Shown in pieces: positions 19,232-27,407 of a stretch of DNA of 46,174 nucleotides (the stretch's first letter is position 1; each line of letters begins with the position of its first letter). The stretch spans positions 1 to 46,174 of the forward strand of contig MNEU01000085.1 of the NCBI GenBank assembly GCA_001917855.1, read 5' to 3'. The notes below the pieces were generated by a model, which saw only the letters and a list, made by a program, of their open reading frames with translations, was not told the origin of the DNA and made no database searches. Origin of the DNA: Armatimonadetes bacterium 13_1_40CM_64_14. Its GTDB lineage: Bacteria; Sysuimicrobiota; Sysuimicrobiia; Sysuimicrobiales; Kaftiobacteriaceae. Both the position numbers and the translations under genes were made by a program.

Positions 19232-19734
19232 GACGATGGCGCGCTCCTCAGGACTCTCGGATGCAGCTCACCCTGGCGCTTTTGGAGGAGTTTCGGAAGA
19301 CTGGAGATTCCCGCACGGCCATGCAGCTCACAGGCGTGCTGGCTCCGCTGGTTTACCAGATCACCCGCCGGTATCAGCGCACCGCAGTCCCGGCGCACCA
19401 GTTGAAGGCTCTGGCGTGGTCGGGGTTGTATGCGTCCTTGGCGTGGCTGGCCCTTGGTCGGCCGGTCCGGTTTGAGACCATGGCCCGATACATCACCGCA
19501 GGGGAAGTGTCCCGTTACGTACGCAAGACAGGAGCCGGACGAACGGGACGGAGTGCCTCGTGGCGCGGCGCGGGGAGAGGAAGCGGGGCAGGGCCTCGCG
19601 AGGAGGGACTTGCACCGGTGGCTCGTCCCCGCGCCGGCACGGGTATCGACTCTGAGGACCCAACCTGGCGGGGCCCTGTGACTGCGGGGGACAGGGGGCC
19701 GAAATGCCTTCCGTCACCGGGCCACGCCCCATAG
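19228..19734 (+). CDS. Short protein with sigma-70 region 2-like segment, no recognisable region 3/4
   Basis: LAPLVYQITRRYQRTAVPAHQLKALAWSGLYASLAWLALGRPVRFETMARYITAGEVSRYVRKTG resembles SigB/SigF region 2 (..LV..iArrf..rgv..eDL.Q.G..GL..A...fd...vkFsTyA...I.GEi.RylRd.g). ATGA overlap with the preceding receiver gene. Confidence 0.55.
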   Translation: MRRWRAPQDSRMQLTLALLEEFRKTGDSRTAMQLTGVLAPLVYQITRRYQRTAVPAHQLKALAWSGLYASLAWLALGRPVRFETMARYITAGEVSRYVRKTGAGRTGRSASWRGAGRGSGAGPREEGLAPVARPRAGTGIDSEDPTWRGPVTAGDRGPKCLPSPGHAP

Positions 19735-19757
19735 CGGGAAAGCGGACGTCCCGCTAT
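19731..19757. other. 9-bp perfect inverted repeat overlapping the stop of the sigma-like ORF
   Basis: ATAGCGGGA-aagcggacg-TCCCGCTAT; an alternative 6-bp hairpin CTATCG-gcgg-CGATAG (19753-19768) shares its 3' arm. Confidence 0.5.
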
Positions 19758-20090
19758 CGGCGGCGATAGGGGCGCTCGCGTACCAATGTCCTGGCGTGAA
19801 GTGCAGCGTCGCCACGTCGCATGAAGACAAACCCACCGTGAGTCTCGCTCTCGCCGCTGCGCGAAACGACAAACCTGCCGACCGCCGAAGCGCAATTGAG
19901 TCCAGGGGCGACGGGCACTCTCGCCAGGATTCTTGCGCGACACCTCACCGTTTGCGACTCGGGCCGCAGAGCCATCGGGCGACACCACTTCTCGGTGCTA
20001 CCCCATCTCGTGTCCGGATGTCGTGACCCTGTCGAGGATCGGAGTCGTTGACCGTTGGGCTCTCCGCCGCCCGGGGAGGAGGAGCTTCTC

Positions 20091-20753
20091 ATGAGGACAG
20101 AACCGGTAGACATCCTGCTCGTTGAAGACAATCCGACGGATGTGGAATTGACCCTTCACGCTCTGCACAAGAACAACGTTACAAACCGCGTGCATGTAGT
20201 TCGTGATGGGGTGGAAGCGCTGGACTTCGTCTTCGGCAAGGGGGCATATCGTGGCCGCAGCCTTGAAGACGGTCCGCGGGTGATCCTGCTAGACTTGCAA
20301 CTCCCCCAGGTCGACGGACGGGAGGTGCTCCGGCAGATCAAGGGCAACCTTCTGACAAGGTCGATCCCGATCGTGGTGCTCACCTCCTCCGTAGAACAAC
20401 GGGATATCCTCGAGAGCTACCAGTTGGGGGTCAACAGTTACATCGTCAAGCCCGTCGACTTCACGCAGTTCACCGACGCAGTGCGACAGCTTGGAATGTA
20501 CTGGCTCCTGCTCAACCAGCACGCGGTCACCATCGACGTGGAATGCGTCAAGGTGGAGCCAGGCGAGTTCGGGTGGAACGCCCGCTTCGTGGTGCGCGGT
20601 CTGCAGGACCCGCGTACTCCGCGCGGAGTCCTCGCGCTTACTCGCCTGTCGACTCGTCCGCTCGTTGGACTCAGGTACAGCTTGGTCCTGGACACCAACG
20701 CCCCATCGCCCAATGGGCAGGAGAACCCTCCGCCCCCTGATGCCGACGCCTGA
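20091..20753 (+). CDS. Rcp1-like response regulator with C-terminal extension
   Basis: VDILLVEDNPTDVELTLHALHKNNVTNRVHVVRDGVEALDFVFGKGAY...VILLDLQLPQVDGREVLRQIK...IPIVVLTSSVEQRDILESYQLGVNSYIVKPVDF; about 75 extra residues after MYWLLLNQ. ATG 20091 preferred. Confidence 0.9.
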   Translation: MRTEPVDILLVEDNPTDVELTLHALHKNNVTNRVHVVRDGVEALDFVFGKGAYRGRSLEDGPRVILLDLQLPQVDGREVLRQIKGNLLTRSIPIVVLTSSVEQRDILESYQLGVNSYIVKPVDFTQFTDAVRQLGMYWLLLNQHAVTIDVECVKVEPGEFGWNARFVVRGLQDPRTPRGVLALTRLSTRPLVGLRYSLVLDTNAPSPNGQENPPPPDADA

Positions 20754-20941
20754 CCGCTCTCCCTGATCGACTCGCCCACACTCTCCCTGGAACGTTCCCC
20801 CCCACCTGGGCCTCGCATCCGCCCCCCTCCGCTCCGATCTCGCAGGCGCAACCGCTGAACTGGTCGCCGCTCCATCTCACGTCTTGGCGCCATCATCTTG
20901 AGGTATGAGACATAAAAGCAGCGGCCCCTCCCAAGGAGCTA

Positions 20942-22597
20942 GTGTTGCCCGAGTTGCGAACCCAACGAGCCAGACGAGGAAACGACGCGATGGCGCGGAT
21001 CGTGGCGCTGGTGAAGACGATCCGTCTGCCAGACAACACTGAGCGGAAGGTCTCCGTGGTCCGCTTGATCATCCTCTTTTCCTTGCTGCCCATTCTGTGG
21101 TGGGACGTGGTCTCGCCCGACACCGCGCAGATCCTGATCGGTTTGACGGCCCTGATTGCGTGCTACATCCTGGTGGCCCTGTTCGTCATCCCCCGGTTGC
21201 GCCATAATGTCCGCCATGATCTCCTGCTGACGATCGATGTCCTCTCCATCACCGCCTTGGCATGGTTTACAGGCGGCATCCAGAGCAGTCTCCTCTTCCT
21301 CTTCTACTTGCCGATCCTGTCTGCCGCGATCCGGCTGGACCTCCGGGACTCGGTGCTATCGGCGGTCGCGGTATCGGGCATCGTGGTGTGGCTGTGGGCA
21401 GTCGCCGAAGGGGGCTTTCCGTCATTCAGCGGAAGCACGTTGCGTGTCGGCCTGCTGGTTGGGAGCAGCATGGTGGTGGCGGTCTTCTTCAGTATCTTAG
21501 CGGGAGAGTCGCGCCTGATGCAGGAACGCGGCAATCTGAACCGCCGCCTCAATGACAAGCTGGACGAAGCCACTGAACAGCTGCGACGGCGGCTGGAGGA
21601 GTTAGAGTTCGCCTACGAACTGTCGCGCCGGCTCGCCGGTGCCACCGGGACGGTCCCGGTCCTGGTATCGGTGGCCCAAGCCGCCCAACAGCTCCTGCGG
21701 GCGCCGTACGCCGCCGTGTTCTTGGCGGAACATGCAGGAGGAGAGCTGGTGCTCGCGCACGCCGCGGGCGTAGCCGACCATGACGCCATGCCGGTTATGT
21801 ACGCGTCGGCGGGCCGGGTCACCACCGACACCTCCCACCCCGTCAGTATCCACGTAGAGGGCGACGGGGCGTGGACCCGCGCGGTCTGCACGCCGATTGT
21901 CGTCGCCGACCGGTTGGTCGGCGTGTTGTGTGCCGGGGGCAATGACGCGTGGCACCCCGCGCGTCACTCGATCGCGGTGCTCGGGCACGTGGCGGGCCAA
22001 GCCGGGATCGCACTCGACCGCGCGACAATGCTGGAAGACCTGCAGCGCCTCGCCGTGGCCAAGCCGGAGGCCCGGTTGTTCACGCGCGACCAGTTCGACC
22101 GGATCCTCAAAGATGAGATCGGGCGCGCCACACAGTTGGGCGTCCCCTTCGCCTTGCTGAAACTTGTGCTCGCCGACCTCGAGGTCGGTGAAACCGCCCT
22201 GGACACGACCGCCGAGCTCGTCCAAAAGCGATTCAGCGATCTGATACTCGGCACCGCTCGCCGGGTGGATATTGTAGCCCAGGGAACACGCGGGGAGTTC
22301 TTCGTCCTGCTTTCCATGACGAACCTCGTCAGCGCGCAGCGCTACGCGGAGCGATTACTCCGGGAAATCAAAGACGACGCTACGATCAGCCGGCTGGTGG
22401 ACTCGCCGTCGGGCCCTGAGATGCGTGTCGGCATCGCGATGTTTCCCGACGATGCCGTGGGCGCTGCGCAACTCGCTTACGCCGCGCAGGATGCGGCGGC
22501 ATCGGCGACGTCCGATACTCCGGTCGCCTGTGCGCACGACCTGGAGTCTCACCACCCGACGATCTACACCGGGCGTCAGTCCAACAAAGTGCAGTAG
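20942..22597 (+). CDS. Membrane GAF-domain protein with degenerate GGDEF-like C-terminus
   Basis: Multiple N-terminal TM helices, coiled coil (NDKLDEATEQLRRRLEELEFAYELSRRL), GAF-like region, then DIVAQGTRGEFFVLLSMTNLVSAQRYAERLLREI ... MRVGIAMFPDDAVGAAQLAYAAQDA, a GGDEF fold with TRGEF in place of GGDEF. Start may be ATG 20990. Confidence 0.75.
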   Translation: MLPELRTQRARRGNDAMARIVALVKTIRLPDNTERKVSVVRLIILFSLLPILWWDVVSPDTAQILIGLTALIACYILVALFVIPRLRHNVRHDLLLTIDVLSITALAWFTGGIQSSLLFLFYLPILSAAIRLDLRDSVLSAVAVSGIVVWLWAVAEGGFPSFSGSTLRVGLLVGSSMVVAVFFSILAGESRLMQERGNLNRRLNDKLDEATEQLRRRLEELEFAYELSRRLAGATGTVPVLVSVAQAAQQLLRAPYAAVFLAEHAGGELVLAHAAGVADHDAMPVMYASAGRVTTDTSHPVSIHVEGDGAWTRAVCTPIVVADRLVGVLCAGGNDAWHPARHSIAVLGHVAGQAGIALDRATMLEDLQRLAVAKPEARLFTRDQFDRILKDEIGRATQLGVPFALLKLVLADLEVGETALDTTAELVQKRFSDLILGTARRVDIVAQGTRGEFFVLLSMTNLVSAQRYAERLLREIKDDATISRLVDSPSGPEMRVGIAMFPDDAVGAAQLAYAAQDAAASATSDTPVACAHDLESHHPTIYTGRQSNKVQ

Positions 22598-22767
22598 GCT
22601 GCTCAGCTTAGGACTCCCCGCCGCCTACCTTGTGTTCGTCGTGGGGTGGCGCGGGATCGTGCAGATGCCACGTTCCCAGGGCCAGACACCAGACCTACAC
22701 CCTTACGCTCTAGACCTCACCATACCGCTGCTGTTGTTCACACACCGAACACTCGCCGGCCGCACGT

Positions 22768-23331
22768 TCACCGGTCTTTCGCCGGCTGGTAGCGGAGGAT
22801 CACGCAGCCGGATTTCAACGGCCGCGCCTCCACAAGCCGCAATGGCAGCCGCTGGGGACTGGGTTTAAACAGAGGATTCCCTCCCCCCAGGACGAGGGGG
22901 GTGAGCGCAAGACGGTATTCGTCGATGAGCCCGTGGCGCGTCAGGGTCGCGGAGAGGTCCGCGCTGCCGAAGAGAAAGAGGTCCTTTCCGCTTCCTTGTT
23001 TGAGCCTTTCCACTTCCTCCGCGGCATCCTTTGTCACGAGCCGCGTGTTCTTCCACCCCACCGTTTCCAGCGTCCTCGAAAAGACGACTTTCGGGACGGT
23101 GTTCATGAAAGCGGCAATGTCCCCCTCCGCGGACGGCCAGTGCGCAGCCATCCCCTCGTATGTCCGGCGGCCGAACAGCAGCACGCCAATGGATCCCGCC
23201 TGCTCCAGAGACAGCTGCTCCAGTTCTTCGCCCCAGACGTAGTTGTGCCAGTCGATATCCCAAGGCTTGGGACCCTCAAAATAGCCGTCAAGCGTCACCA
23301 AGTTCCACATAATCAGCTGTCTCATCGTCAC
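22768..23331 (-). CDS. Dihydrofolate reductase family protein (RibD C-terminal-like)
   Basis: MRQLIMWNLVTLDGYFEGP...VLLFGRRTYEGMAAHWPSAEGDIAAFMNTVPKVVFSRTLETVGWKNTRLV...GSADLSATLTRHGLIDEYRLALTPLVLGGGNPLF. Confidence 0.92.
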   Translation of the reverse strand: MTMRQLIMWNLVTLDGYFEGPKPWDIDWHNYVWGEELEQLSLEQAGSIGVLLFGRRTYEGMAAHWPSAEGDIAAFMNTVPKVVFSRTLETVGWKNTRLVTKDAAEEVERLKQGSGKDLFLFGSADLSATLTRHGLIDEYRLALTPLVLGGGNPLFKPSPQRLPLRLVEARPLKSGCVILRYQPAKDR

Positions 23332-23421
23332 CCTCCCTCACGTCCACCGTGCCCAGGGGCCCGAGGATCTGCGTGCTTACGGTGTCGGAAACCACGAACG
23401 GGAAAAGATTGGTGGCGGGTT

Positions 23422-23877
23422 TTAGGGGCGCCCCCGCCGGGTGAAGCGTTCCGCAAGCGCGCCGAGCACGAATCCCCACCCTTCCTCATGTCGGCGGCCC
23501 ATAGCATCATCTGGGAGATTGGCATGGTGAAGCCGGACTCGAGTCTTATTCTCCTGCCCGTCAAAGGTGAGGGTGACCACCGACTCGAGCCCACGGGTCG
23601 CCTCCGAGACCCAGGTATGCTGGATTCGCCGTGGCCGGTCGAGAGCGACAAATCGTCCATAGTGAGCCCAATCGTGGTCCTCGAACCGGACCATGTGGAA
23701 AAAGAGGCCGTCGACCACCGGATGGACGATTGCCCTCGCCGCACCGAACCAGGGGCTGCCGGAACCCTTCCAGTCCAACCACGCGTCGAACACCTGGGAG
23801 GGAGTTGCGAGTAGTGTGCGGGTGACGGTCAACTCCATGGTCTTCACCTGAGTCGAGCGACGTGCCTTTGTGGCCAT
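23422..23877 (-). CDS. SRPBCC / AHSA1-like domain protein
   Basis: LTVTRTLLATPSQVFDAWLDWKGSGSPWFG...HTWVSEATRGLESVVTLTFDGQENKTRVRLHHANLPDDAMGRRHEEGWGFVLGALAERF. Confidence 0.85.
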   Translation of the reverse strand: MATKARRSTQVKTMELTVTRTLLATPSQVFDAWLDWKGSGSPWFGAARAIVHPVVDGLFFHMVRFEDHDWAHYGRFVALDRPRRIQHTWVSEATRGLESVVTLTFDGQENKTRVRLHHANLPDDAMGRRHEEGWGFVLGALAERFTRRGRP

Positions 23878-23889
23878 CGTGTTCCTCCC

Positions 23890-23993
23890 TGGGATCTAGG
23901 CATCTCGTGACGGGTCGTCGTAAATCCGTAGGGTCCCCACCACTGCGTGATGTGGCGGGGATCCGTCCACAGCGTGAACACAAGCGCGCGTGG
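23890..23993 (-). pseudogene. Relic of a second SRPBCC/AHSA1 gene
   Basis: PRALVFTLWTDPRHITQWWGPYGFTTT between arsR and the intact SRPBCC gene; matches the conserved AHSA1 N-terminal block (PrelVFkaWTDPehlaqWWGPkGFt) but lacks the first residues and roughly the last 100. Confidence 0.75.
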
Positions 23994-23998
23994 CCACG

Positions 23999-24367
23999 TC
24001 AGCGCTTGTGGTGTTTGCGGCCCTGTCGGTTGTCTTTGACCTCGCGAGCCCTCACCTCTCGCAGGTAGGTGTCCAATCGATCGAAACTCTGCTCCCAGAA
24101 CCGGCGGTAGTACTCGACCCAGTCGTCGACCTCTTTGAGCGGGCCCGCCTCCAGCCGGCAGGGCCGCCACTGGGCCCTCCGCGTCCGCGTGATCAGATGG
24201 GAACGCTCCAGCACCTTTAGGTGTTTGGAGATCGCCGGCAGACTCATCCGGAACGGCTTCGCCAGTTCGGTCACCGAGGCCGTCCCCGACGCCAGGCGCG
24301 CGAGGATCGCGCGGCGCGTGGGATCGGCGAGGGCCGCGAAGGTATCGCTGAGGTGGTCGTGGGCCAT
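23999..24367 (-). CDS. ArsR-family HTH transcriptional regulator
   Basis: FAALADPTRRAILARLASGTASVTELAKPFRMSLPAISKHLKVLERSHLITRTRRAQWRPCRLEAGPLKEVDDWVEYYRRFWEQSFDRLDTYL. Confidence 0.94.
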   Translation of the reverse strand: MAHDHLSDTFAALADPTRRAILARLASGTASVTELAKPFRMSLPAISKHLKVLERSHLITRTRRAQWRPCRLEAGPLKEVDDWVEYYRRFWEQSFDRLDTYLREVRAREVKDNRQGRKHHKR

Positions 24368-24383
24368 CGTGGAATAAACCCAA

Positions 24384-24409
24384 TGGTTAAATAACTTGCT
24401 GGTTAAATA
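24384..24409. promoter_or_regulatory. Direct-repeat operator candidate upstream of arsR
   Basis: TGGTTAAATA-acttgc-TGGTTAAATA, perfect 10-bp direct repeats, 16-bp period, AT-rich, immediately upstream of the ArsR start. Confidence 0.65.
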
Positions 24410-24638
24410 TAGAACGCTGTCCCGTACCTGTCAAGCCCAACCAGGGGGCCCGCCGCTGACTTTCGCCAAAACGGTCGTTCGCCACGTGGGGTCACCCGCA
24501 TCCGCCGATTCCCTCGATCCTCGAGGGCGCGGGGATGGGTGAGGTGAGACCGGGGAACGCCTGGATTCCCGCCTCCCCACGGCCCCGCGGTAGGCGCGCG
24601 GCAGGCGTTCTTGGCTCGTGTCTTGAAATAGGCCGGTC

Positions 24639-25580
24639 ATGTTGGACAAGAAGACGATGGCGGTATCCTCGCGGTTAGATCCGCAGGCGAAGACCTTTCT
24701 CGATCAACGGACAGCACTGGGCGTCCGTCCTGTCAACGAACTCACAGTCGAGGCCGCCCGCGAACAGGCTGTGCGGGTCGCGCGCGCCATGAGTGGTCCT
24801 GCCGAACCCGTCGCGCGGGTCGACGAACGTTTGCTTCCGGGGCCCTATGGCGATATCCCCGTCCGCATCTACCTCCCCGCACGCGCCGAGTCTGTGCCGA
24901 TGCTCGTGTACTTCCACGGCGGCGGGTGGGTCGTGGGCAACCTCGAGACGGTGGATGCCTTCTGCCGGTCGATGACGAATCTCGCGCGCTGCACCGTTGT
25001 CTCGGTCAACTACCGCCACGCCCCGGAGCACAAGTTTCCGCTCCCCGTCGAGGACGCGTATGCGGCGACGCAGTGGGTCGCAACCCATGCGGGGACGCTG
25101 GGCGGCAACCCGGCCCGGCTGGCGGTGGGGGGCACCAGCGCCGGTGGGGCCCAGGCCGCCGTGGTGGCGCAGATCGCACGCGATCGCCGTGGGCCGCAGG
25201 TCGCCTGCCAACTCCTCATCGTGCCGGTCACTGACCACAACTTCGAGACGACGTCGTACCGCGAAAATGCGGACGGGTACGGTCTGACGGCAGACGCGAT
25301 GCGCTGGTATTGGTCGCACTACCTGCACACTGCGGCCGATGGCGCGCAACCCTATGCCTCGCCCATCCGGGCCGCAAGCCTGCGCGGCCTGCCCCCGGCT
25401 GTCGTCGTCACGGCCGAATTCGATCCGCTCCGCGACGAGGGTGAAGCCTACGCGGCCCGCCTCCGGGCGGATGGCGTCCCGGTCGTCTCTAAACGCTACA
25501 ACGGGATGGTTCACCAGTTCCTTGGCTCGGACTCGAATGCCGAGATTGCCAGGATGCTCCGTCAGGCTCTCGCAGACTAA
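24639..25580 (+). CDS. Alpha/beta hydrolase, HSL/acetyl-esterase family
   Basis: VYFHGGGWVVGNLETVDAFCRSM (HGGGW), LAVGGTSAGGAQAA (GxSxG), VVVTAEFDPLRDEG, GMVHQF. Confidence 0.92.
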   Translation: MLDKKTMAVSSRLDPQAKTFLDQRTALGVRPVNELTVEAAREQAVRVARAMSGPAEPVARVDERLLPGPYGDIPVRIYLPARAESVPMLVYFHGGGWVVGNLETVDAFCRSMTNLARCTVVSVNYRHAPEHKFPLPVEDAYAATQWVATHAGTLGGNPARLAVGGTSAGGAQAAVVAQIARDRRGPQVACQLLIVPVTDHNFETTSYRENADGYGLTADAMRWYWSHYLHTAADGAQPYASPIRAASLRGLPPAVVVTAEFDPLRDEGEAYAARLRADGVPVVSKRYNGMVHQFLGSDSNAEIARMLRQALAD

Positions 25581-25730
25581 GCCCTCGATCCCAACCGGTC
25601 GGATCAGATGTCGGAGCTGCTGGAGCCAAAGAGGGCGTGACGGCTTTCGTGGACAAGTTCCTAACCAACACGCTTCAAGAGAACGGATCGGTCAGAAGGA
25701 TCGCGACGTCAGAGCGGGTGGAGCAGGCAA

Positions 25731-26105
25731 ATGGATTCGCGTTATGAAACCGGAATGAAGATTCGCACAGAGGTGTTGGGGGCAGAGCACGTCGCCCGGA
25801 CGAAAGCGCAGCAGACCGATCTGGACGCGGACTTCCAACGCTTCATTACGGAGACGGCGTGGGGTACCGTGTGGGCGAGGCCGAACCTCGATCGCCGCAC
25901 CCGGAGCCTCATCACGATCGGCATCCTGGCGGCGTTGGGACGTGACGAACTCGCGCTGCACCTCCGCGCCAGCCGCAACACCGGGGTCGACCCGAAGGAG
26001 ATCATCGACGTCCTATTCCACGTCGCCATCTACGCCGGCATCCCCGCCGCGAATACTGCATTCGCGATGGCCAAAACCCACTTGGAGGCAAAGGGGAACC
26101 CGTAG
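25731..26105 (+). CDS. pcaC: 4-carboxymuconolactone decarboxylase
   Basis: TAWGTVWARPNLDRRTRSLITIGILAALGRDELALHLRASRNTGVDPKEIIDVLFHVAIYAGIPAANTAFAMAK; first gene of a pca cluster. Confidence 0.92.
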   Translation: MDSRYETGMKIRTEVLGAEHVARTKAQQTDLDADFQRFITETAWGTVWARPNLDRRTRSLITIGILAALGRDELALHLRASRNTGVDPKEIIDVLFHVAIYAGIPAANTAFAMAKTHLEAKGNP

Positions 26106-26830
26106 TGGACGGCCCCGGGCGCGATCCCACGACCTTTCCGCCCTATTACCATGAGGCCTACCGCAGCACCGTGCGCCGCGCCCCCCGGCAGCCGCTTATC
26201 TCGGTCCCGCACACCCTGTCGGAGATCACCGGCCCAGGGCCGGCCCTCAGTGCAATGGGCGCACAGGACAGCGATCTGACCACGAACATGGGCACAGGCG
26301 GCGAGGCGATCGGAGAACGGATCATCGTTACTGGACGAGTGCTGGACGATCACGCGATGCCGGAGTCGGGAGCACTCATCGAGATCTGGCAGGCGAATGC
26401 CGCCGGACGGTACCGGCACCGCGTCGATGATCACCGTGCGCCGCTGGATCCGCACTTCCTCGGCTACGGCCGGTGCACCACAAACAATGACGGAGTCTAC
26501 CGATTCATCACCATCCGCCCCGGCGCCTATCCCTGGCAAAACCATCCCAACGCGTGGCGCCCAGCCCACATCCACTTCTCCGTGTTCGGGCCCTCCTGGG
26601 TCTCGCGGCTGATCACCCAGATGTACTTCCCCGGCGATCCGCTGCTGCCGCTTGACCCGATCTTCAACTCGGTGCCCACGGACGCGGCCCGGGCCCGTCT
26701 CATCGCCACGTATGCACACGACGTGACGCAAGAGGGATACGCGCTGGGGTTTCGGTTTGACGTGATCTTGCGTGGTCCCAATGCAACACCGTTCGAGCCC
26801 TTCGCGACCACGCACCACGCAAGGCGATGA
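26105..26830 (+). CDS. pcaH: Protocatechuate 3,4-dioxygenase beta subunit
   Basis: RAPRQPLISVPHTLSEITGPG; LIEIWQANAAGRYRHRVDDHRAPLDPHFLGYGRCTTNNDGVYRFITIRPGAYPW...WRPAHIHFSVFG. Confidence 0.95.
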   Translation: MDGPGRDPTTFPPYYHEAYRSTVRRAPRQPLISVPHTLSEITGPGPALSAMGAQDSDLTTNMGTGGEAIGERIIVTGRVLDDHAMPESGALIEIWQANAAGRYRHRVDDHRAPLDPHFLGYGRCTTNNDGVYRFITIRPGAYPWQNHPNAWRPAHIHFSVFGPSWVSRLITQMYFPGDPLLPLDPIFNSVPTDAARARLIATYAHDVTQEGYALGFRFDVILRGPNATPFEPFATTHHARR

Positions 26831-27402
26831 CCAGCCGTGATCTCACGCCGTCACAAACTGCAGGACCTTTCTTTCACAGCGGCTTATTGCGCGATCCCCT
26901 CAACACTCTCACGACAGGGCAGACGCAGGGTGAGCGCATCCGTCTCGAAGGGTACGTCTACGACGGGGACCGCACGGGAGTGTCTGACGCTTTGGTCGAA
27001 ATCTGGCAGGCGAACGCCGCCGGACGGTACCGGCATCCCGCCGACCTCCGTCCGGTGCCCCTGGATCCGGCGTTTGTGGGTTTTGGCCGCGCCGGGACGG
27101 ACGAGCACGGTTTCTACGCATTCGAGACCATCAAACCAGGACCGGTGCCGTTCGACACCCACACGACCCAGGCTCCCCACATCGGCGTGTGCGTGAGTGC
27201 CCGCGGGTTGCTGGACCATCTTCGCACCCGCGTGTACTTCGACGACGAGCGCGCCAACAGCGACGACCCGGTGTTGGGGCTAGTCCCCGAGCCGCGGCGG
27301 CCGACCCTGCTGGCCCGGCGCCGGACCGTCGAGGGCCAGACCGTGTACCGATTTGACATCATCCTCCAGGGGGACCAGGAAACCGTCTTCTTCGAACTCT
27401 AA
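26827..27402 (+). CDS. pcaG: Protocatechuate 3,4-dioxygenase alpha subunit
   Basis: LTPSQTAGPFFHSGLL; ALVEIWQANAAGRYRHPADLRPVPLDPAFVGFGRAGTDEHGFYAFETIKPG; APHIGVCVSARGLLDHLRTRVYFDDE. Confidence 0.95.
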   Translation: MTSRDLTPSQTAGPFFHSGLLRDPLNTLTTGQTQGERIRLEGYVYDGDRTGVSDALVEIWQANAAGRYRHPADLRPVPLDPAFVGFGRAGTDEHGFYAFETIKPGPVPFDTHTTQAPHIGVCVSARGLLDHLRTRVYFDDERANSDDPVLGLVPEPRRPTLLARRRTVEGQTVYRFDIILQGDQETVFFEL

Positions 27403-27407
27403 GCGGC

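Noticed and set aside
22598-22767. Hydrophobic-looking stretch LLSLGLPAAYLVFVVGWRGIVQ in a short ORF
   Set aside because: Overlaps the end of the upstream gene in another frame, with no start, RBS or family match.
25600-25730. Possible enoyl-CoA hydratase C-terminal relic (AKEGVTAFVDKF)
   Set aside because: Only about 10 residues match the EGvxAFxeKR tail; too short to support.
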